NCBI RefSeq assembly: GCF_027887165.1
Contig: NC_077228.1
Coordinates: 209,552,643 to 209,616,642 of the forward strand
Reading direction: 5' to 3'
DNA: 64,000 nt
DNA from: Monodelphis domestica
Lineage: Eukaryota; Chordata; Mammalia; Didelphimorphia; Didelphidae
This document shows positions 23,086-37,080 of this stretch, one piece after another. The notes under the pieces were generated by a model, which did not search any database, was not told the DNA's origin, and was given only the letters and a program-made list of their open reading frames with translations. Each line of letters begins with the position of its first letter. Positions within the stretch are counted from its first letter, which is position 1. The position numbers and the translations under genes were made by a program.

Positions 23086-23276
23086 AGTGGTTGTTAGAGA
23101 GGGAGCTTTCTCTCCAGAAATCCTCTATACCAATGAAATTGAAGAACCTAGACAGTCTCCCCTTTCCTCCTCAAAAGACAATATCTGATAAATAATAATA
23201 ATTCATAGAGCATCTTACAGTTACAAAGTTCATTTGATCTTTATAACAAATTCTATAAACTGTCATTGTTGGCATT
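23086..23276. other. short intergenic stretch, MIR-like traces
   Basis: The sequence 'aataataattcatagagcatcttacagtt' resembles an old MIR or L2 edge. Nothing else is seen. Confidence 0.35.
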
Positions 23277-23600
23277 CTTTTTTTAAAATCCCATCTTAGA
23301 ATAAATACTGTGTTCTAAGGCAGAAGTATGGTAAGGGCTTGGCAACAGGGATTAAATGACTTGCTGGGAATTCTCTGAGGGCAGATGTGAACCCAGGTCA
23401 TCCCAGCTCCAAGTCTGACTTTATATCCACTGAGCAACCTAACTTCCCTTTTTAGTATCTGGCAAGGGCTAGGCAAACAGGGTTAAGTGATTTTTCTCAT
23501 GGCCACATAGCTAAGAAATGACTAGAGATCAGATTTGAACCCTGATCCTCTTGACTCCAGGACTGGCACTCTATCTGCCATTCTACCTAGCAACTCTTCA
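23277..23600 (-). mobile_element. two adjacent diverged SINE fragments
   Basis: The first (to about 23447) has 'ataaatactgtgttctaagg' and a reduced core. The second (23448-23600) starts inside the family at 'ggcaagggctaggcaaacag' and ends 'ctctatctgccattctacct'. Both are minus and old. Confidence 0.65.
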
Positions 23601-24119
23601 TCTTCCTTTTACAGATTAAAAAACACTATAAATTGACTTGTACAGTCAGGACCAGTCAGGTGTGGTTTGGCAGTGAAGATAGGAAGGAAGGAGAAGGAAC
23701 TAGTTCTGCTAGAAGAGAGGAAGAAGACTTTTAGGGTCTAGGGGGAAATTGCAGAGATGTAGATGAGAGCGCCTGAGAGGGAGATAAAAGGGAACTTGGG
23801 AAATGCAGAGAAGGAACATTAATCAAGGCTGGGCACAGTGCAGATAGTCAAGGGATTAAAGACTGAGATGAGTCAAAGATTTATTCAGAATTGCAGAAAG
23901 AAGGAAGCAGAGCTAAAGAAACAGTATACACAATGACTGCAACAGTAAATAAAAAGCCATCAAAACTCTTGCCAGTTACAATGGCCAGCAAATGTTAGTA
24001 CAGACTTAAAATGTACATCCTTCCTTTCTCCTTACATTCTATAAACTTACTATGTTTCCAGGAATGTACTTCGTAAGAGGGTTTGTTTGGGTGTTTATAA
24101 GGAAGCATCTGTGACATCA

Positions 24120-24400
24120 AAAGGGCGGCTGGAGGGTGCAGTAGATGGACTGTTGGGCCCGGGGCCAGGATGACTCATCTTCCTGAGTTCAAATCTGGCC
24201 TCAGATACTTGCTAGCTGTGTGTCCCTGAGCAAGTCACTTAACTTCAGTTTCCTCATCTGTGAAATAAGTCCGAAAAAAGGGGAGGGCATTTAGGGAGCT
24301 CAGTGGCTATAAAGTCAGACTGGGAGTTGGAAGAACCTGGGTCCAAATCCTACTTCAGATACTTCCTAGCCATGTAACTCTGGCAAAGGTATTGAAGCAT
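24120..24400 (+). mobile_element. two + strand SINE fragments
   Basis: The segment 24120-24280 has a Mar1-like 'gagttcaaatctggcctcag' and 'caagtcacttaacttcagtt'. The segment 24285-24400 has 'gctcagtggctataaagtca' and 'gggtccaaatcctacttcag'. Both read on the + strand. Confidence 0.65.
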
Positions 24401-24699
24401 TGATACTTAAAGAATTCTGATCCAGAAGGAAGAAGCAACTATCCTGTCAGTCAGCCCATTCCAAAGCTCTAAATTGCTAGGAAATTTTTTTTCTGGCAAG
24501 ATCAAATAGGTCTTTTTGCTATTTCCACTCATTGTTCCTGATTCTATCTCCCTGAGACAAATATAATCTCCCTTCCATGGAGTATTACTACCCTGAGTCT
24601 TCTCTTTTCCAGATGGAATATTCCCCATTTCTGTCTATTTATCCCTTATGACATACTCAAGGTCTTTAATCATAATGGCTGCCCTATTTAGGATTCTTT

Positions 24700-24990
24700 C
24701 CATCTTATTAGTAAGTGAATAAATATTTACTAAGTACCTACTAGGTGACAAGTTCTATGCTAAGCAGTGAGCATAAAAATACAAGAAAGGAAGACAGTCC
24801 CTAGCCTCTGGGGGCTTATAATCTTTTTTTAAGTGTTAATTAATTTTTTTTTATTTAATTAATTAATTTAGAATATTTTTTCATGGTTACTTGATTCATG
24901 TTCTTTCCCTCTCTTCCTCCCACCTTCCCCCCTCATCCCCCCCCCCCAGGAGTTTACAATCTAATGGGGGAAAGACAAAATAAAAAGAAG
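24700..24990 (+). mobile_element. L2-type LINE 3' fragment split by a short L1 insertion
   Basis: The L2 part reads 'aatatttactaagtacctac' ... 'agacagtccctagcctctgg' and resumes at 24950 with 'ggagtttacaatctaatggg'. Between them, 24832-24949 is a minus-strand L1 3' end (T-rich, 'agaatattttttcatggtta', 'ttctttccctc'). A short sequence is repeated either side ('ttataatc' and 'ttacaatc'), as expected of a target duplication. Confidence 0.65.
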
Positions 24991-26640
24991 TTAAAAAGAT
25001 CCTTCTTATGCTGTGGATCCCAGAACTAAATATAATACTTCAGCCATGGTCAGACCCAGGGAGGATAGAGAACAACTATTTGCTCCTTATTCTTGAAAAT
25101 ATATCTCTCAATGTAGCCTAAAGATCATGTAACTACATCATACCACTGACTCATATTGAACTTATGATCCACTAAACCCCCCAGATCTTTTTCAGTCTGT
25201 AATGATGGGGAGTAGGAAAAAGAACTGTTGGGGGAAATGGAATATTGAGAGCTCTACAGGTGCATGTGGCAGGAACAACAGTTGGAAACCAGACAAGTAC
25301 TTCTGGGAAATTCTCCTGAGGAGGTAGTCTTGAGGGCTGAGACACAGAAGGGAGTAGAAGGAGGAACTGTTTCTCTGAGCCATTTCAAGACATCTTTGGG
25401 GCTTTCTGTCATTGACAGAAATCCTAACATTTAGAGTTCCTGTTAAAACATCATTGGTTCCTGTCAATAAACCTAATTTCTCTGAAGACTTTCATTCCTT
25501 GAACTATTGAGATACTGGACTCAAATCAGTGAGCAGTGCTCTCTCCCCTTTCCTACCTCTCCCCTGCCTAAAAGAAACACCTTGTACTTCAGTAATTAGA
25601 TTATTTAGAAAAAGATTTAGAGTGACCTACAACCTCTCTAACCTCTACCCTTTAACCCAATCACAATTAAATCAAAATAAGCAGTCAGATAGCGATTTCA
25701 AACTTGTTTATTCTTATCAAGGGAATAAGCTCATTGGCAGACTCCATCTTGCTGCCAGTCTTCAATAAGAGGAGGAGGCTTGTGAGCTTCCCAAAGTAGC
25801 TCATAGTCAGATTGGGGTCCCACATACCTTTTCCGGTGAAGAAGACTTCCCTGCTGTCTTTGAGGGTTGGCATGGCCATCAAGGGGGAAATTCTTCACTG
25901 AGGGGAGATCTCCATTGTGTTTTCCTCAAGTAATTCGGGGAATCCAGGAGGGGGTAGTGAGGGAAGCCATTTCATCAACCTTTTTCTCACTGCCTTCAAC
26001 CCTTATTCCTCCATCTAAGGAGTGAGAGTTCCCCAAAATTACAAGACAGATGGCTTTTTATCTCTACCTCCCCTCTACCTGTACTTAAAGTTGAGTTTTC
26101 AAATCCAAGTATAAGATTTTTTCTTACCCCTCTCCCCAAAAACCCTTACCTTCCATCTTGGAATCAATACTGTGTATTGGTTCCAAGGCAGAAGAGTGGT
26201 AAGGTCTAGGCAATGGGGTTAAGTGACTTGCACAGGGTCACACAGCTAGGAAGTGTCTGAGGCCAGATTTGAACTCTGGGCCTGGGGCTCTCAATCCACT
26301 GAGCCACCTAGATGCCCCACAAGAATAAGATTTTACATTTTTCTTTTCTGGATATTATCTAATTAGATGCAGCCCAATGTCTTGCCTATTGAGAACATTT
26401 TGGATAGAGACTCTGTTATCCAAAGTGTTAGCTATTCTTTCAAGTTTTATGTCATCTGCAAATATGCATGCCAACTATGTCTTCATATCATTCATTGATT
26501 AAAAACATCTTATTTTGAGATTGGATCACCCAATCTTACATAGGCTAGAAATGAATCAGCCAGTTTCAGACCCATTGCAAATACCATTCAACACCTGTTC
26601 CATTTTTTCATTCTGGACCAATTTGCTTCCTCCCTAGGCA
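24990..26640 (+). mobile_element. CR1/L3-type LINE, fragmented
   Basis: The stretch 24990-25200 ('cagaactaaatataatactt', 'actgactcatattgaactta', 'ccccccagatctttttcag') and the stretches 26070-26130 and 26322-26640 ('tatgtcatctgcaaatatgc', 'gactctgttatccaaagtgt') follow the order I remember for the mammalian L3/CR1 3' region. The part between 25200 and 26060 is unassigned. A SINE interrupts the element at 26128-26320. Confidence 0.6.
26105..26335 (-). mobile_element. WSINE1-like SINE inserted into the CR1/L3 LINE
   Basis: The minus copy runs from 'aacccttaccttccatcttg' to 'cacctagatgcccc'. The direct repeat ATAAGATTTT flanks it (about 26112 and 26326). Confidence 0.82.
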
Positions 26641-26761
26641 GCTTGATGGTTTACCTTGTAACAAGTCATTTCCTCATCAGATCAGTCTTTCTCTTAGTTT
26701 CATTAATGCCATTTAGTTGTTAATAATGGCCCCACAGTACAAAGTAAAAAATTCATGCTGG
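26641..26761. other. short unassigned stretch, possibly LINE remnant
   Basis: It continues directly from the CR1/L3 fragment but I cannot place it. No gene. Confidence 0.3.
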
Positions 26762-27724
<963 letters not shown>

Positions 27725-28310
27725 TCTGATAAGCCTTAGTAAAGTCATAAAGTGCCTCAGTATGTACATATAAAAATACTTATTAAGTAATAGGTTTGCT
27801 ATGGTGCACGATTTTCACCTTACACAAAAGGTCTTGGAACATACTGGTCATGTAAAACAAGATCCTTCTGTATGTCAAATTTTTGAAAGATTACTCAAAT
27901 TTCCTGATTTGACAGTTGGAGAAATTATGTCTCTGTCCATAAATATGGGGAAGCCAGGATAAGAGTTAGAACCCAGATCCCCTGATTCCCAGAAATGCCT
28001 TCTTTCCATTATGATACACAGCAATTTAGGCATTCATCTGAATAATATTTAAAGTTTTCTATAACAATCTGAGGGAAATGAATATTGAATTGTGTTATTT
28101 ACTAGTAATATTTCTATATGAAGTCATTTCTCCCCTTAGTGTCCTCAGATCAGGCTGAAACAGCTTTCTTCCTAGGTAAGGTTACTCTAACACCCCCCCA
28201 TCCTGGCCCCCTCCCCAAAATCTATCCAACTGGCCTAGGATTTTTGTCTTTTGATAAGATCTTGAAAGATCTTGAAAGAATTAAAGGCAAGGCCATGGTG
28301 AACTCTGACC
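27725..28310. other. intergenic, no gene recognised
   Basis: No repeat family or coding frame that I can support, apart from a MIR-like patch near 27900-28020 ('agagttagaacccagatccc'). Confidence 0.4.
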
Positions 28311-28491
28311 CATTTGGGAGAGGCATAGGGCTGACTCAATGGCCCTAGAGATGGGAGGTTCTGGACCTGGCCTCAAACAATTCTTAGCTATGTGACCCTG
28401 GGAAAGTCACTTAACCCCCATTGCCCAGCCCTTACTGCTCTTCCACTCCAGAACCAGAACATAGTATTGATCCTAAGATGGAAGGTAAGGG

Positions 28492-28492
<1 letters not shown>
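28311..28492 (+). mobile_element. WSINE1-like SINE with expanded tail
   Basis: The + copy runs from 'gagaggcatagggctgactc' through 'ctatgtgaccctgggaaagt' to 'taagatggaaggtaaggg'. Its A-rich tail has become the (GAAA)n tract that follows. Confidence 0.82.
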
Positions 28493-28707
<215 letters not shown>

Positions 28708-28737
28708 ATTCTTGCACCAAAACTAGTCTCTTTAATA

Positions 28738-28946
28738 TTTTTTTTTTAAATAAAAACCCTTACCTTTCATCTTGGAATCAATACTGTGTATTGGCTCCAG
28801 ACAGAAGACTGGTAAGGGCTAGGCAATGGGGGTCAAGTGACTTGCCCAGGGTCACACAACTGGGAAGTGTCTGAGGCCAGATTTGAACCTAGGACCTCCT
28901 GTCTCTAGGCCTGGCTCTCAATCTACTGAGCTACCCAGTTGCCCCC
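28738..28946 (-). mobile_element. WSINE1-like SINE
   Basis: Complete minus copy ('aacccttacctttcatcttg' ... 'gagctacccagttgccccc'). It lies head to head with the preceding + copy, so the pair could form a snap-back structure. Confidence 0.85.
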
Positions 28947-29275
28947 TTCTTTAATATTTTTAATCATCACAAATCTAAACACATTCCAAATGGCAGTGAG
29001 ATGCACCATGTTTTAATGGAGAAATTGGGAAATGAATTGAAATGCTTCCTCAAACACTAATTATGCATCCTAGATGAGGCATTCCTGACTTGGTTTCCTT
29101 ATCTGCAAAATGAGAGTGTAGGACTTAATGACTCTTTGGTCCCTTCCTCCTTCAATTTTATGAATTGCTTTTCATAGTTGCTACAAAAATTGTAAACCTG
29201 GGAAGAAAAACTAAAAGTGTATGTGAAAGAACCAAGGTTCAAAAATATCTCAACAGGAACCTAAAAAGGATACAT

Positions 29276-29471
29276 ATAGGAATGGCTAGATAGATTAGTG
29301 GATAGAAGACCAGGCCTAGAGACAGGAGGCTCAGGGTTCAAATCTGACCTTAGACACTTTCGAGTTCTGTGTTCTGTGATCTTAGGCAAGTCAATTAACC
29401 TCCATTGCCTACCATTTACTGCTCTTCTGCCTTGGAAACAATAAAGATTCTAAGATAGAAGGCAGAAGTTA

Positions 29472-29503
<32 letters not shown>

Positions 29504-29508
29504 AATAT

Positions 29509-29540
<32 letters not shown>
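29276..29540 (+). mobile_element. WSINE1-like SINE with (TA)n tail
   Basis: The + copy runs from 'gaatggctagatagattagt' to 'aagatagaaggcagaagtt', followed by an AT/ATGT microsatellite at 29473-29540. Confidence 0.8.
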
Positions 29541-29544
<4 letters not shown>

Positions 29545-29659
29545 GTATAAAGTGTCATATCTATACCAAAAACAAACATATGCAGAAGCACAAAATGAGG
29601 GATATATGGTTTGATTGCAGTCCAAGTGTAAAGGATTTGGATGTTTTAGTTAACTACAA

Positions 29660-29830
29660 GTTTAAATATCCATTAACTAATCAATAAGCATTTATTAAGT
29701 GCCTACTATGTGCCAGACACTGAGCTAGGATCTGGTATGCAAAGACAAAAAAAGAGAATAATCCAGGCTCGCAAGGAATTTATATTCTACCTCGGGAGAT
29801 GTGTGTGCATATAAACATGCATAATAAATA
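29660..29830 (+). mobile_element. L2-type LINE 3' fragment
   Basis: The sequence 'ataagcatttattaagtgcc' and 'tactatgtgccagacactga' are typical of the L2 3' region. Confidence 0.65.
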
Positions 29831-30245
29831 CAAAATAAATAAAAGTTTGTTAAATATAAGGTTGTCATGGAAGGAGGGCACCAGTAATTTTGGGATCAGA
29901 AAAGAATCCTTGTAGAACCACAGGACTGTAGATTTATGAGCTAGAAAGGACCGACCACTTCATTTAATTTTTAATTTTTAACTTTTATTAACTCTTACTG
30001 CCATGGGCAGGGTCCAGCCTCACTCGCAACGTCAGGGGTTCCAGACAGGTGCCAAACAGTCAGTCAAGAAAATAACAAACAGAAGACAGCCATATATCTT
30101 TCGGTCATGGGCCTGCTTTGCACCTGATAGCTGCTCCACTGTTCCCAGGCCTGGTGTTTATTTTTATACCCATTTTTTTGGGCACACAAATACATTACCT
30201 AACATACATGTCTAAATAGAGATCATTGGAAAAATGATATATTAA

Positions 30246-30444
30246 CTTTTTTTTTAAACCCTTACCTTCTGTCTTGGAATCAATACTGTGTATCAATTCT
30301 AAGGCAGAAGAGTGGTAAGGGCTAGGCAATGGGGGTGAAGTGACTTACCCAGGGTCACACAGCTGGGAAGTGTCTGAGGTCAGATTTGAACCTAGGACCT
30401 CCCATCTCTAGGCCTGGCTCTCAATCCACTGAGCTACCCAGCTG
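30246..30444 (-). mobile_element. WSINE1-like SINE
   Basis: T-run then 'aaacccttaccttctgtctt' to 'gctacccagctgct'. Flanking 'atattaactttt' and 'atacattaactttt' suggest a target duplication. Confidence 0.85.
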
Positions 30445-30449
30445 CTGTC

Positions 30450-32850
30450 AATACATTAACTTTTAACAACTCAACTTGATTAACATTCTATATTCCTGTA
30501 TTGTGATTACAGAATAAAGGTTTCACACAAGAGAGAAGATTTCATCACAGGTGGCTTAATTACCCTGTGAGGAGCTTGAGCTTACAAACAATCAAGGAAA
30601 TTTACTTATTACTTTTAATAAAAAGAAATAATCAGAAATTCTTAAAGACAATTCCACAATCATAACATTGAGGTTGACAGGTACTGAGAACACAATTCAG
30701 ATTTCATATTAGACTGATCATTTTTACTGGGGAGTTTCTAAAGGGGAATGAAGTCACTGAGGCATGATGAAGCTTGGTGTACCTGCACGTTTTTATGGGC
30801 CTTTGTGATTGATTTGTATGTTGGCTTCATGAGAATAAGTTTCTGTGAGTGGGAAAGTTCTGGGCTTGGCTTGTAGCTATGGTTTTACTGGGAATTATGT
30901 ACCTAAGTAAAAGTTAACCCATGAAAGTCTTTTGGGACTGGGTTTGAGGGTCTGGTTTTTTGGTGGTGTTTTTGGGAAATAGAATGCAGGTATTTTGCTC
31001 TTGTATTATTCCTTCTGAGGTTGGGGGGAAGAGCAATCATGACAATTCCATAGGGAAGGGATGTTAACGAGAGACATCATGCAAAGGGGACTGAGTGGGC
31101 AATCACACCTTGCCAAGGGGCCACGCTGTTGTGGCCTCCTCAGATGCCACAAGTGACTTTGTCAAGGCATTGTGGTCTGATGGCTTCCCAGCATCTTACT
31201 TTCTGTCTTAGTAACAACTCTGTAGTGATTTACTCAGGGTCACTCACCTGGGAAGTGTCTGGGACAAGATTTAAACCCAAGTTTTCTGACTGTCCCGCCA
31301 CTTCATTTTACAGATGAGAAAACTGAAGTTTGGGCAATTAAAGTAATTTCAACATGCCACAGTGGATGGTCATGCCTGAACTGCTTCTGGAAAGAAGTGA
31401 GGGATTTTATGAGGCAGAAGTGAACAGATTGTAAAGCCCCAGGGAACAGGCAATGAGTGCCAAGCCAAGAGTTTGAAATGGCCACTAAAAAAGATAATTC
31501 TTTTTAAACTTATTATTATTAGATACATTAATATTATTTTAATAGATAGCATACTATTAATTTTATTATTATAGATTAATATCAATATTGTTAATATAAA
31601 TTACATTATTACTTTTTGTTAATATATAATTATTTATATTAATTAATGGATGTTATTGGATGTTTATATTATTAATAGATATTGATGTTAAGAGATATGC
31701 GTTTCCATGCGATTCATGGGGAGAAATCATCTAGTCATACACTGCCCTGATCAGACTACATCTAGAATATGCTACCCAGCATTTTCCAGTGGGTTCTCTG
31801 TTGCCTCTAATATAAAATACAAACTCCTTGGATTGGAATTTAAAGTCCTTCATAATCTGGCTTTATTCTATTGTCTTGGGGGTGGCAAGTTGGTTACAGT
31901 CCAATTATTTTCTTCTATCTCAGGCCAGTTGATTTAATCACAGAAAGCAAGGGAAGAGATGAGGTGTTAATGTATTAAATGAAGTGCAAAGATGGCAGCT
32001 TTCCATCGGCTACCCAAAGACTGGTCATGCCTGGATGGTCCTTCAAAGCAAGCTTGCCAACTCTGAGAAATAGTTTGAGGCAGGAAGCAGTTTTATAAGG
32101 TCCCTGATCTTTGGATGGAGGGTAGCCATGGCAAGGAGGGGACTTATATCCCTTTGTATCTACCAAAGTATCTTATAGAGGAGCTACTTCACCAGATGGA
32201 GACAAAAAGGCAGACAGACAGACAGGTAGAAAAAGATGACCAAAAAATGAAGAAGTTTCAAGAACCATGAATCTGGACAACACAGAAGAGTCAACTGTAG
32301 CCTGAAGGGAGAACTGGCGCTGTCAATTAGCAGATGAACTGCCATAAGGAGCAAACTCAGGAACCCTAGCTAAGCCAGGTACCCAAGCAGAGATACTGGT
32401 GCTGAGCAAGAGAATCAAGATAAGGTTGTATAGGAAGAGGTACTTGAGCTGAGTGTTGAAGGATTCCAGAGATTTTAAAGTGAAAGGGGGAAGAAGTATC
32501 TTTCAGAGAGGGGGTACAGCCTGGGTAAAGGGACGGAGGATGGAATGTCATGTATGGAATAAATAGGAAAAAGCAAGTAGGGCTAGAATGTAAAGTGTGT
32601 GAAGGGGAGTACTGTGAAATAAGTGTGGAAAAGTAGGTTAAAGTCAGCTTGAAAAAGGCTTTGAAAGTAACTCTTATAAACAATGACCTTTAAATCCCCT
32701 TTAGAGCCCTGATTCAAGTATGAAGATGGATACTTCTTTTTCTGGACTTGTTTTTATGTGCATGATCTACTTCTCCTGCCTTTTTTCTGCTTAGCAAAAA
32801 TAGACCTTTATGCATTTCTGTATAGCTCAAATATTTGCCCTGTTGTTTTT
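30450..32850. other. intergenic, mostly unassigned
   Basis: About 2.4 kb with no supported gene. A degenerate minus SINE core lies at 31200-31310. The stretch 31495-31700 is extremely AT-rich (TAAT/ATTA-like simple sequence). The remainder is unassigned. Confidence 0.45.
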
Positions 32851-33380
32851 CTTGGAATTTATTTTTAATTTTATTTAGTCAATTTAGAACATTATTCCTT
32901 GGTTACAAGAATCATATTCTTTCCCTCCCTCCCCTCCCCCTCTCCTTCCCATAGCTGATGCACAATTCCACTGGATATTACATGTGTCCTTGATCAGAAC
33001 CAATTCCCATGTTGTTGATGATTGCAGTAGGATGTTCATTTAGAGTCTCCATCCCCAACCATATCCCCCCCCCCACTCATGTAATCAAACAGTTGTTTTT
33101 CTTCTGTGTTTCTACTCCCACAGTCTTTCCTCTGAATGTGGATAGTGTTCTTTCTCATAGATTCCTCCAAGTTGTTCAGGATCACTGCATTGCCACTAAT
33201 GGAGAAGTTCATTACATTTGATTGTACCACAGTGTATCAGTCTCTGTGTACAATGTTCTCCTGGTTCTACTCCTTTCACTCTGCATCAATTCCTAGAGGT
33301 CATTCCAGTTCACATGGAATTCCTCCAGTTTATTATTCCTCTTAGCACAATAGTATTCCATCACCAACATATACCACGAT

Positions 33381-33863
33381 TTATTCAGCCATTCCCAAAT
33401 TGAAGGGCATCCCCTCATTTTCCAATTTTTTTGCCACCACAAAGAGCATGGCTATGAATATTCTTGTACAAGTCTTTTTCCTTTTTATTTCTTTGGGGTA
33501 CAAACCAAGCAGTGCTATGGCTGGATCAAAGGGCAGACAGTCTTTGAGCACCCTTTGGGCATAGTTCCAAATTGCCCTCCAGAATGGTTGGATCAATTCA
33601 CAACTCCACCAGCAATGAATTAATGTCCCTACTTTGCCACATCCCCTCCAGCATTCATTACTTTCCTTTGCTGTCATGTTGGCCAATCTGCTAGGTGTAA
33701 GGTGATACCTCAGAGTTGTTTTGATTTGCATCTCTCTGATTATAAGAGATTTGGAACACTTTTTCATGTGCTTATTAATAGTTTTTATTTCTTTAGCTGA
33801 AAATTGCCTATTCATGTCCCTTACCCATTTATCAACTGGAGAATGGCTTGATTTTTTGTACAA
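33381..33863 (-). pseudogene. L1 ORF2 C-terminal fragment
   Basis: A frame of 160 codons with the Cys-rich L1 C-terminal pattern: ECWRGCGKVGTLIHCWW, then PFDPAIALLGLYP and the closing region near the stop. It is the end of the L1 ORF2 protein. Confidence 0.88.
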
Positions 33864-34657
33864 TTGGTTTAGCTCTTTATAAATTTGAGTAATTAGACCT
33901 TTGTCAGAAGTTTTTGTTATGATGATTGTTTCCCAATTTGTTGCTTCCCTTCTAATTTTGCTTGCATTGGTTTTGTTTGTACAAAACCTTTTTAATTTGA
34001 TGTAATCAAAATTATTGATTTCACATTTTGTGATTTTTTTCTAGCTCTTGCTTGGTTTTAAAGTCTTTCCTTTCCCAAAGATCTGACATGTATACTATTC
34101 TGTGTTCACCTAATTTGTTTATAGTTTCTTTTTTTATATTCAGGTCATTCACCCATTCTGAGTTTATCTTGGTGTAGGGTATGAAATGTTGATCCAAACC
34201 TAATCTCTCCCATACTGTCTTCCAATTTTCCCAGCAGTTTTTATCAAATAGTGGATTTTAGTCCCCAAAGCTGGGATCTTTGGACTTATCATAGACTGTC
34301 TTGCTAAGGTCACTTACCCCAACCAAGTCTATTCCACTGGTCCTCCTCTCTGTCTCTTAGCCAGTACCAAATTGTTTTGATGACCACTGCTTTATAGTAT
34401 AGTTTGAGATCTGGGATTGCAAGTCCTCCTTCCTTCACATTTTTTTTTCATGATTTCCCTGGATATCCTTGATCTTTTGTTCTTCCAAATGAACTTTGTT
34501 ATGTTTTTTCTAATTCAGTAAAAAAGCTTTTTGGTAGTTCAATGGGTATGGCACTGAATAAGTAAATAAGTTTGGGTAGGATTGTCACTTTTATTATGCT
34601 AGCTAGTCCTACCCATGAGCAATCAATGTTTTTCCAATTGTTTAGATCTAGTTTTAA

Positions 34658-35491
34658 TTATGTGGAGAGTGTTTTGTAGTTGTGTTCATATAGTTCCTGA
34701 GTTTGTCTCAGCAGATAGATTCCTAAGTATTTTATATTGTCTCGGGTGACTTTAAATGGAATTTCTCTTTCTAATTCTTGCTGCTGAACTGGGTTGGAGA
34801 TATATAGAAATGCTGATGACTTATGTGGGTTTATTTTGTATCCTGCAACTTTGCTAAAGTTGTTGATTATTTCAACTAGCTTTTTGGTTGATTCTCTGGG
34901 ACTCTTTAAGTAGACCATCATATCATCTGCAAAGAGTGATAGTTTGGTCTCTTCATTGCCTATTTTAATACCTTCAATTTCTTTTTCTTCTCTAATTGCT
35001 ACTGCTAGTGTTTCTAGTACAATGTTAAATAGTAGAGGTGATAATGGGCATCCTTGTTTCACTCCTGATCTTATTGGGAAGGCTTCTAGTTTATCCCCTT
35101 TGCAGATGATGTTTGCTGATGGTTTTAGATAAATACTGTTTATTATTTTTAGGAAAGGCCCTTCTATTCCTATGCTTTCTAGTGTTTTTAATAGAAATTG
35201 GTGTTGTATTTTGTCAAAGGCTTTTTCTGCATGTATTGAGATAATCATGGAATTTTTGTCGGTTTGCTTGTTAATATGATCAATTATGTGGATGGTTTTC
35301 CTAATACTGAACCATCCTTGCATTCCTAGTATAAATCCTACCTGGTTGTAGTGAATAACCCTCATTATCAGTTGCTGGAGTCTTTTTGCTAGTATCCTAT
35401 TTAAGATTTTTGCATCTATGTTCATTAAGGAGATTGGTCTATAGTTTTCTTTCTCTGTTTTTGACCTGCCTGGCTTTGGAATCAGTACCAT
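34658..35491 (-). pseudogene. L1 ORF2 reverse transcriptase fragment
   Basis: A 277-codon frame starting [19 protein letters not shown], with [14 protein letters not shown] and the catalytic [10 protein letters not shown]. It lacks the endonuclease domain because the element is 5'-truncated just upstream. The stretch between this and the C-terminal fragment is broken by stops. Confidence 0.92.
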
Positions 35492-35747
35492 ATTTGTGTC
35501 ATAAAGGAATTTGGTAGAACTCCTTTGCTTATTCTGTCAAATAGTTTGTATAATATTGGTATTAGTTGTTCTTTGAATGCTTGATAGAATTCATTTGTGA
35601 ATCCATCTGGTCCTGGGGAAATTTTTAGCCTTTTACTTTCTTTAAAGCCCTGTCTAGCTCTAGATTCTATGATTCTATTAACAACTGGGCATTTAGCTTA
35701 TTTTCAGTTTTTCCCCTAATACAAATAAACATTTGCATAGGCAGGTC

Positions 35748-36165
35748 TTTTTTTTTTTGAGATATTTTATTTTCCCAATTACAATTTCCCACATGTTTTC
35801 TGAAGTTATAAATCCAAATTGTTTTCCTCCCTTCCCTCCCCACTCCTGGAGATAGTAAGCAATTTGATCTAAGTTATATATCTATTATCATGCAAAACAT
35901 ATTTCCATATTGTTCATTGTTGTAAGAAAATGCTCATATAAAACCAGACTCCAAAATAAAAACACAAATAAACTAAAGTGAAAAATAGTATGCTTTGATC
36001 TGTATTCCAATGTCAACAGCTCTTTCTTTGGAAGTGGATAGCATTCTTTGTTGTAAATCCTTCAGAGTTTTCCCAGATCATTGTATTGCTAAGACTAGCT
36101 AAATCTTTTATAGCTGATCATGGCACAATATTGCTGTTACTATGTACAATGTTCTCCTGTTTCTT
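35748..36165 (-). mobile_element. L1 3' end fragment, minus strand
   Basis: T-run at 35748-35758 followed by an L1-like 3' untranslated region ('gagatattttattttcccaa', 'tattgttcattgttgtaaga', 'caatgttctcctg'). It is a different subfamily from the copy at 32855. Confidence 0.7.
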
Positions 36166-36219
36166 AAGCAGATCTTTTAAAAGTATTATTACCTTGCACA
36201 TTAAAACTACTCAGAGACC

Positions 36220-37080
36220 ACCATTGCACACCTGCCAGACTGACTAACATGACCAAAAATTAAAATGATGAATGCTGAAAGGGATGTGAGAAAATTGGAA
36301 CACTAATACACTGTTGGTGGAACTGTGAATGAATATGACCACTTTGGAGAGCAATATGGCACCAGGTTCAAAGGTCCATAAAACTATGTGTTCCCTTTGA
36401 CCCAATAATACCACTACTGGGTCTGCAACCCAAAGAGATCAGAGATGGGGGAAAGGACCTACTTGTACAAAAATATTTTTAGCAGCATTTTTTGTAGTAG
36501 CAAAGAATTGGAAACTGAGGAGTTGTCCATCACTTGGGGAATGGATGAACAAACAGAGGTATATGGTTGTAATGCAATCAATTGTGCCATAAGGAACAAT
36601 AAACAGGATGAGTTCAGAAAAACCTGGAAAGACATATGAACTGATGCAAAGTGAAGTGAACAGAGCCAGGAGAACAATGTCTATAGTAACAGAAGTATTA
36701 TATGACAAATCAACTGTTAAGTACTAAATCATTACCAGCAAAGCAAGTCCCTAAGATTTGGGACTCATGATGAAAGTGTGCTCTACAACCAAAGAAGGAA
36801 TTCTTGGAATCTGAATGCAGATCAAAGCATGCCATCTTCCACTTTATTTCCTTCATAAGATTTCTATTGTATGTGTGATATGTGACTTTCATCATGACAT
36901 GAGCAACATGGAAATTTCTATTACATGAAAGTATGGATATAACCCGTATCGGACTGTTCATTGCCTCAGAAAGGGGTGAGGGTTGGGAAGGAGAAAATTT
37001 AAATTCTAAAATTTCAAGAAACAATTGTCAAGTAGTTTCTACATGTAACTGAAAAAAATTTTAATAATTAAAAAACTAAA
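36220..37080 (+). mobile_element. older L1 ORF2 end and 3' untranslated region, + strand
   Basis: The sequence 'gttggtggaactgtgaatga', 'tttgacccaataataccact' and 'ggggaatggatgaacaaaca' are + strand L1 ORF2 C-terminal sequence. It is followed by a 3' untranslated region ending in 'aataattaaaaaactaaa'. It forms an inverted arrangement with the minus L1 fragments upstream. Confidence 0.78.

Larger units (their letters stand above)
32855..35650 (-). mobile_element. L1 LINE, 5'-truncated, minus strand
   Basis: The 3' end lies near 32855 (T-rich tail, then 'tcaatttagaacattattcc' and C/T-rich 3' untranslated region to about 33380). ORF2 C-terminal and reverse transcriptase coding follow up to about 35650. 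Stops and frameshifts split ORF2, so this copy is dead. ORF1 is absent. Confidence 0.9.
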